This document shows, one piece after another, positions 5,573-6,912 of a DNA stretch of 6,912 nt. The notes beneath the pieces are model-generated. The model did no database searches, was not told the DNA's origin, and saw nothing but the letters and a program-made list of their open reading frames with translations. Positions within the stretch are counted from its first letter, which is position 1. Each line of letters begins with the position of its first letter. The translations under genes and the position numbers were made by a program. The stretch spans positions 1 through 6,912 of the forward strand of contig CANHTE010000066.1 of the NCBI GenBank assembly GCA_947462945.1. The letters run 5' to 3'. Source of the DNA: Acetobacteraceae bacterium. GTDB taxonomy: Bacteria > Pseudomonadota > Alphaproteobacteria > Acetobacterales > Acetobacteraceae.

Positions 5573-6725
5573 ACTGACGAATGAGAATGTAATTCACCGT
5601 CAATTCGACCGTCACCCCATTGGGGTCCGCCCCGGGTGGGAAAGCCGGCAGCTTCGCCCCCTGAAAGGGAAAGGTTGTGCCGAAATTGAGGGAGGGCGAG
5701 GTGGATGGTCCGGCCAGCCGGACACTGCGCACGGTGCCATCGGGGGCTGCGGTCACCACCACCCGGACCGTGCCATCCTCACCCAGCGCGACGGCGCGTT
5801 GCGGGTAGCTGATATTCTGGTCCAGCCAGCGCCGGAACGCGGCCCGCCAATCGGCGCCCACCTGCGCCCCCGTCACCCGGACCGAGGGATCGGTGCGGGG
5901 TCTGCCCTCCAGGAAGCGGGGGTCCACGGTCGTATCGGTGCCGCGGGCCTGGGGCCGGCCGGCGGGGGGTGCCGCCGGCCTCCCCAGCTGGACGCCGCCC
6001 GGCACCCAAATGCCGGGCAGGTTGGGCTGCGCCTGCTGGGGCCGCTGCGCCGGTTGCGCGGGCGGGCTCGGCTGGCGCGGTGGTGGGGATGGCGGCGGCA
6101 AGGGCAGGGGCAGGGGCAGGCGTTCGGTCAGCCGGTCCGGCAGACGCAACTCGGTGGGGGGGGTGAAGATCTCCACCGCGCCCGGCAAGGGCGGCAGCTC
6201 GGGCGCCTGGGCCACCACGGGGGGTTCCGGCGGCGTGGGAAGCGCCTGGGGCGTCGGCGGGCTCGGCGGCGGCAGGGGAAGGGCTTGCTGGATGGGTGGC
6301 AGGGCCGGCTGTGCGGGCAAGGGCGGGGCATTGGGCGGCGGCGGGATTTCGGCCTGGTTCGGCACGGCCGGGGGTTGCGGCGGGGTTTCCACCCCCTCCA
6401 TTGGCTCGGCGATGGGTTGTTCGGGCTGGCCGCCTTCAAAGACGATATCAATGCTGGGCGGGCTGGGCGCCTCCGGCGGGCGCGGCCGTGGATCGGGCCA
6501 GAACAGCAGCAGCGCCGCGACCAGCAGATGCACCCCCACCGAGCCCAGCCAAAACGCTGGGAAACCCAGCAGAGGCTGCGTCGGGGGTGCCGAACGCCAG
6601 CGCGTACGCGCGGCCACGGGGCGCCAGCTGGGCGGCAGCGGCTCCCGCCGCAAGGCCACGCGCCGCCGCGCGCCGAAGCGCGGTGGGTTGCGAAGGCGCG
6701 GAGGGTTGGGATTGGCGCGGCTCAT
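5571..6725 (-). CDS. tonB: TonB family energy transducer with long proline-rich spacer
   Basis: TonB links the proton-motive force harvested by ExbB-ExbD to outer-membrane receptors for iron chelates, cobalamin and similar ligands. The 384-residue product has an Arg/Pro-rich cytoplasmic tail (about 1-54) and one membrane helix (about 55-76). The helix contains S62-x3-H66, matching the functional Ser-x3-His motif in the TonB transmembrane helix. A periplasmic spacer very rich in proline follows (about 77-288), then a TonB C-terminal domain (about 289-384). That domain has SYPQRAVALGEDGTVRVVV, then DGTVRSVRL, and a late PAFPPG. The ATG at 6725 was chosen because upstream codons in the open frame look non-coding and cross a dyad-rich leader. 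The cytoplasmic tail is longer than in E. coli TonB. No exbB, exbD or receptor gene is visible, so its partners are elsewhere. The family call is strong; the gene could be one of several tonB paralogues. Confidence 0.88.
   Translation of the reverse strand: MSRANPNPPRLRNPPRFGARRRVALRREPLPPSWRPVAARTRWRSAPPTQPLLGFPAFWLGSVGVHLLVAALLLFWPDPRPRPPEAPSPPSIDIVFEGGQPEQPIAEPMEGVETPPQPPAVPNQAEIPPPPNAPPLPAQPALPPIQQALPLPPPSPPTPQALPTPPEPPVVAQAPELPPLPGAVEIFTPPTELRLPDRLTERLPLPLPLPPPSPPPRQPSPPAQPAQRPQQAQPNLPGIWVPGGVQLGRPAAPPAGRPQARGTDTTVDPRFLEGRPRTDPSVRVTGAQVGADWRAAFRRWLDQNISYPQRAVALGEDGTVRVVVTAAPDGTVRSVRLAGPSTSPSLNFGTTFPFQGAKLPAFPPGADPNGVTVELTVNYILIRQ
6101..6120. repeat. Hexanucleotide tandem repeat inside tonB
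   Basis: Three GGCAGG units lie in tandem and encode a Pro-Leu alternation in the TonB spacer. Gain or loss of a unit would change the spacer by two residues without shifting the frame. Confidence 0.6.
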
Positions 6726-6835
6726 GCGCTTCGGCCGAACATGGCTTGGGCTTATCCCAACTTCCCCGCGTCGGGAAACGCTGCCGCGTGACAAAACGTG
6801 CCCATCTACGAGCCAGCTTCGTTGGAGACCGACCC
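6726..6835. promoter_or_regulatory. Divergent intergenic region with three dyads upstream of tonB
   Basis: The spacer between tonB and the divergent exported-protein gene holds three inverted repeats in a row. They are the perfect palindrome TTCGGCCGAA (6730-6739), TTGGG-CTTAT-CCCAA (6746-6760), and TTCCC-N6-GGGAA (6762-6777). They fall in the presumed tonB leader or operator. None matches a Fur box or an Irr/ICE box that I can recognise. No convincing promoter pair was found for either gene. Confidence 0.4.
6824..6827 (+). promoter_or_regulatory. Ribosome binding site deciding the TTG start at 6836
   Basis: GGAG (part of GGAGA) lies eight bases before the TTG at 6836. This good spacing supports that codon as the start of the exported-protein gene. 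Confidence 0.55.
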
Positions 6836-6912
6836 TTGCCGATATCGCGCCGTCACCTCCTGCCCGTCGCGGGCGCATCCCTCTGGGCGCCCGCCCTGGC
6901 GCGCGCCCAGGC
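6836..6912 (+). CDS. Exported protein, signal peptide only (runs off the right edge)
   Basis: This is the start of a plus-strand gene divergent from tonB. From the TTG at 6836 the first 25 codons read as a signal peptide: MPISRRHLLPVAGASLWAPA followed by LARAQ. A twin-arginine-like SRRHLL comes first, then a short hydrophobic stretch, then an ALARAQA-type signal peptidase I site near residues 22-26. GGAG sits eight bases upstream of the TTG. Such signal sequences are common on periplasmic solute-binding proteins, for example the Bug/TctC tripartite tricarboxylate binding proteins abundant in Roseomonas-like bacteria. No mature sequence is in view, so the function is unknown and that comparison is inference. 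TTG is a less common start. No in-frame ATG follows within the window. Confidence 0.6.
   Translation, partial: MPISRRHLLPVAGASLWAPALARAQ

Noticed and set aside
5799..6791. Plus-strand open frame of 330 codons opposite tonB
   Set aside because: Its Gly/Arg-rich translation is the complement of the proline-rich TonB spacer and has no independent support.
6726..6878. Upstream extension of tonB by 51 codons
   Set aside because: The added residues resemble no TonB N-terminus, cross the dyads, and would overlap the divergent gene's start.

Overview
The window is ordinary-looking chromosomal DNA from a high-GC alphaproteobacterium. A GcrA cell-cycle regulator, a Rhodobacter-type phosphatidylethanolamine N-methyltransferase and a SURF1 protein all point to that class. 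The GC-rich codon use and an edge gene with a twin-arginine-like signal resembling Roseomonas-type exported binding proteins suggest Acetobacteraceae or a neighbouring Rhodospirillales lineage. The family-level placement is inference.

Seven genes lie on the minus strand. From the right end leftwards they are tonB (5571-6725), gcrA (4935-5417), an EamA/DMT transporter gene (3859-4722), pmtA (from 3113 to about 3787), surf1 (2313-3041), an M32 carboxypeptidase gene (796-2316), and the first 260 codons of a YbaL/KefB-type cation:proton antiporter gene that leaves the window at position 1. At the extreme right a plus-strand gene for an exported protein begins at 6836, divergent from tonB. Only its signal peptide is visible.

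The last three minus-strand genes form a tight unit: surf1 and the carboxypeptidase gene overlap by ATGA, and 13 bases separate the carboxypeptidase gene from the antiporter gene. The others have spacers of about 70 to 210 bases and may be separate transcripts. The gene products act in cytochrome oxidase assembly, peptide breakdown, ion homeostasis, phosphatidylcholine synthesis, small-molecule transport, cell-cycle transcription and TonB-dependent energy transfer. They do not make one pathway.

I found no mobile element, CRISPR array, rRNA, tRNA, or convincing new multi-gene system. The points worth a second look are regulatory or structural. GANTC (CcrM-type methylation) sites are densely clustered, with one DnaA-like box, in the spacer upstream of gcrA. 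pmtA has no ATG, GTG or TTG start in front of its conserved N-terminus and may start at ATT. Two short direct repeats lie in intergenic spacers. Three dyads lie directly upstream of tonB. Long open frames antisense to the real genes are GC-driven shadows.
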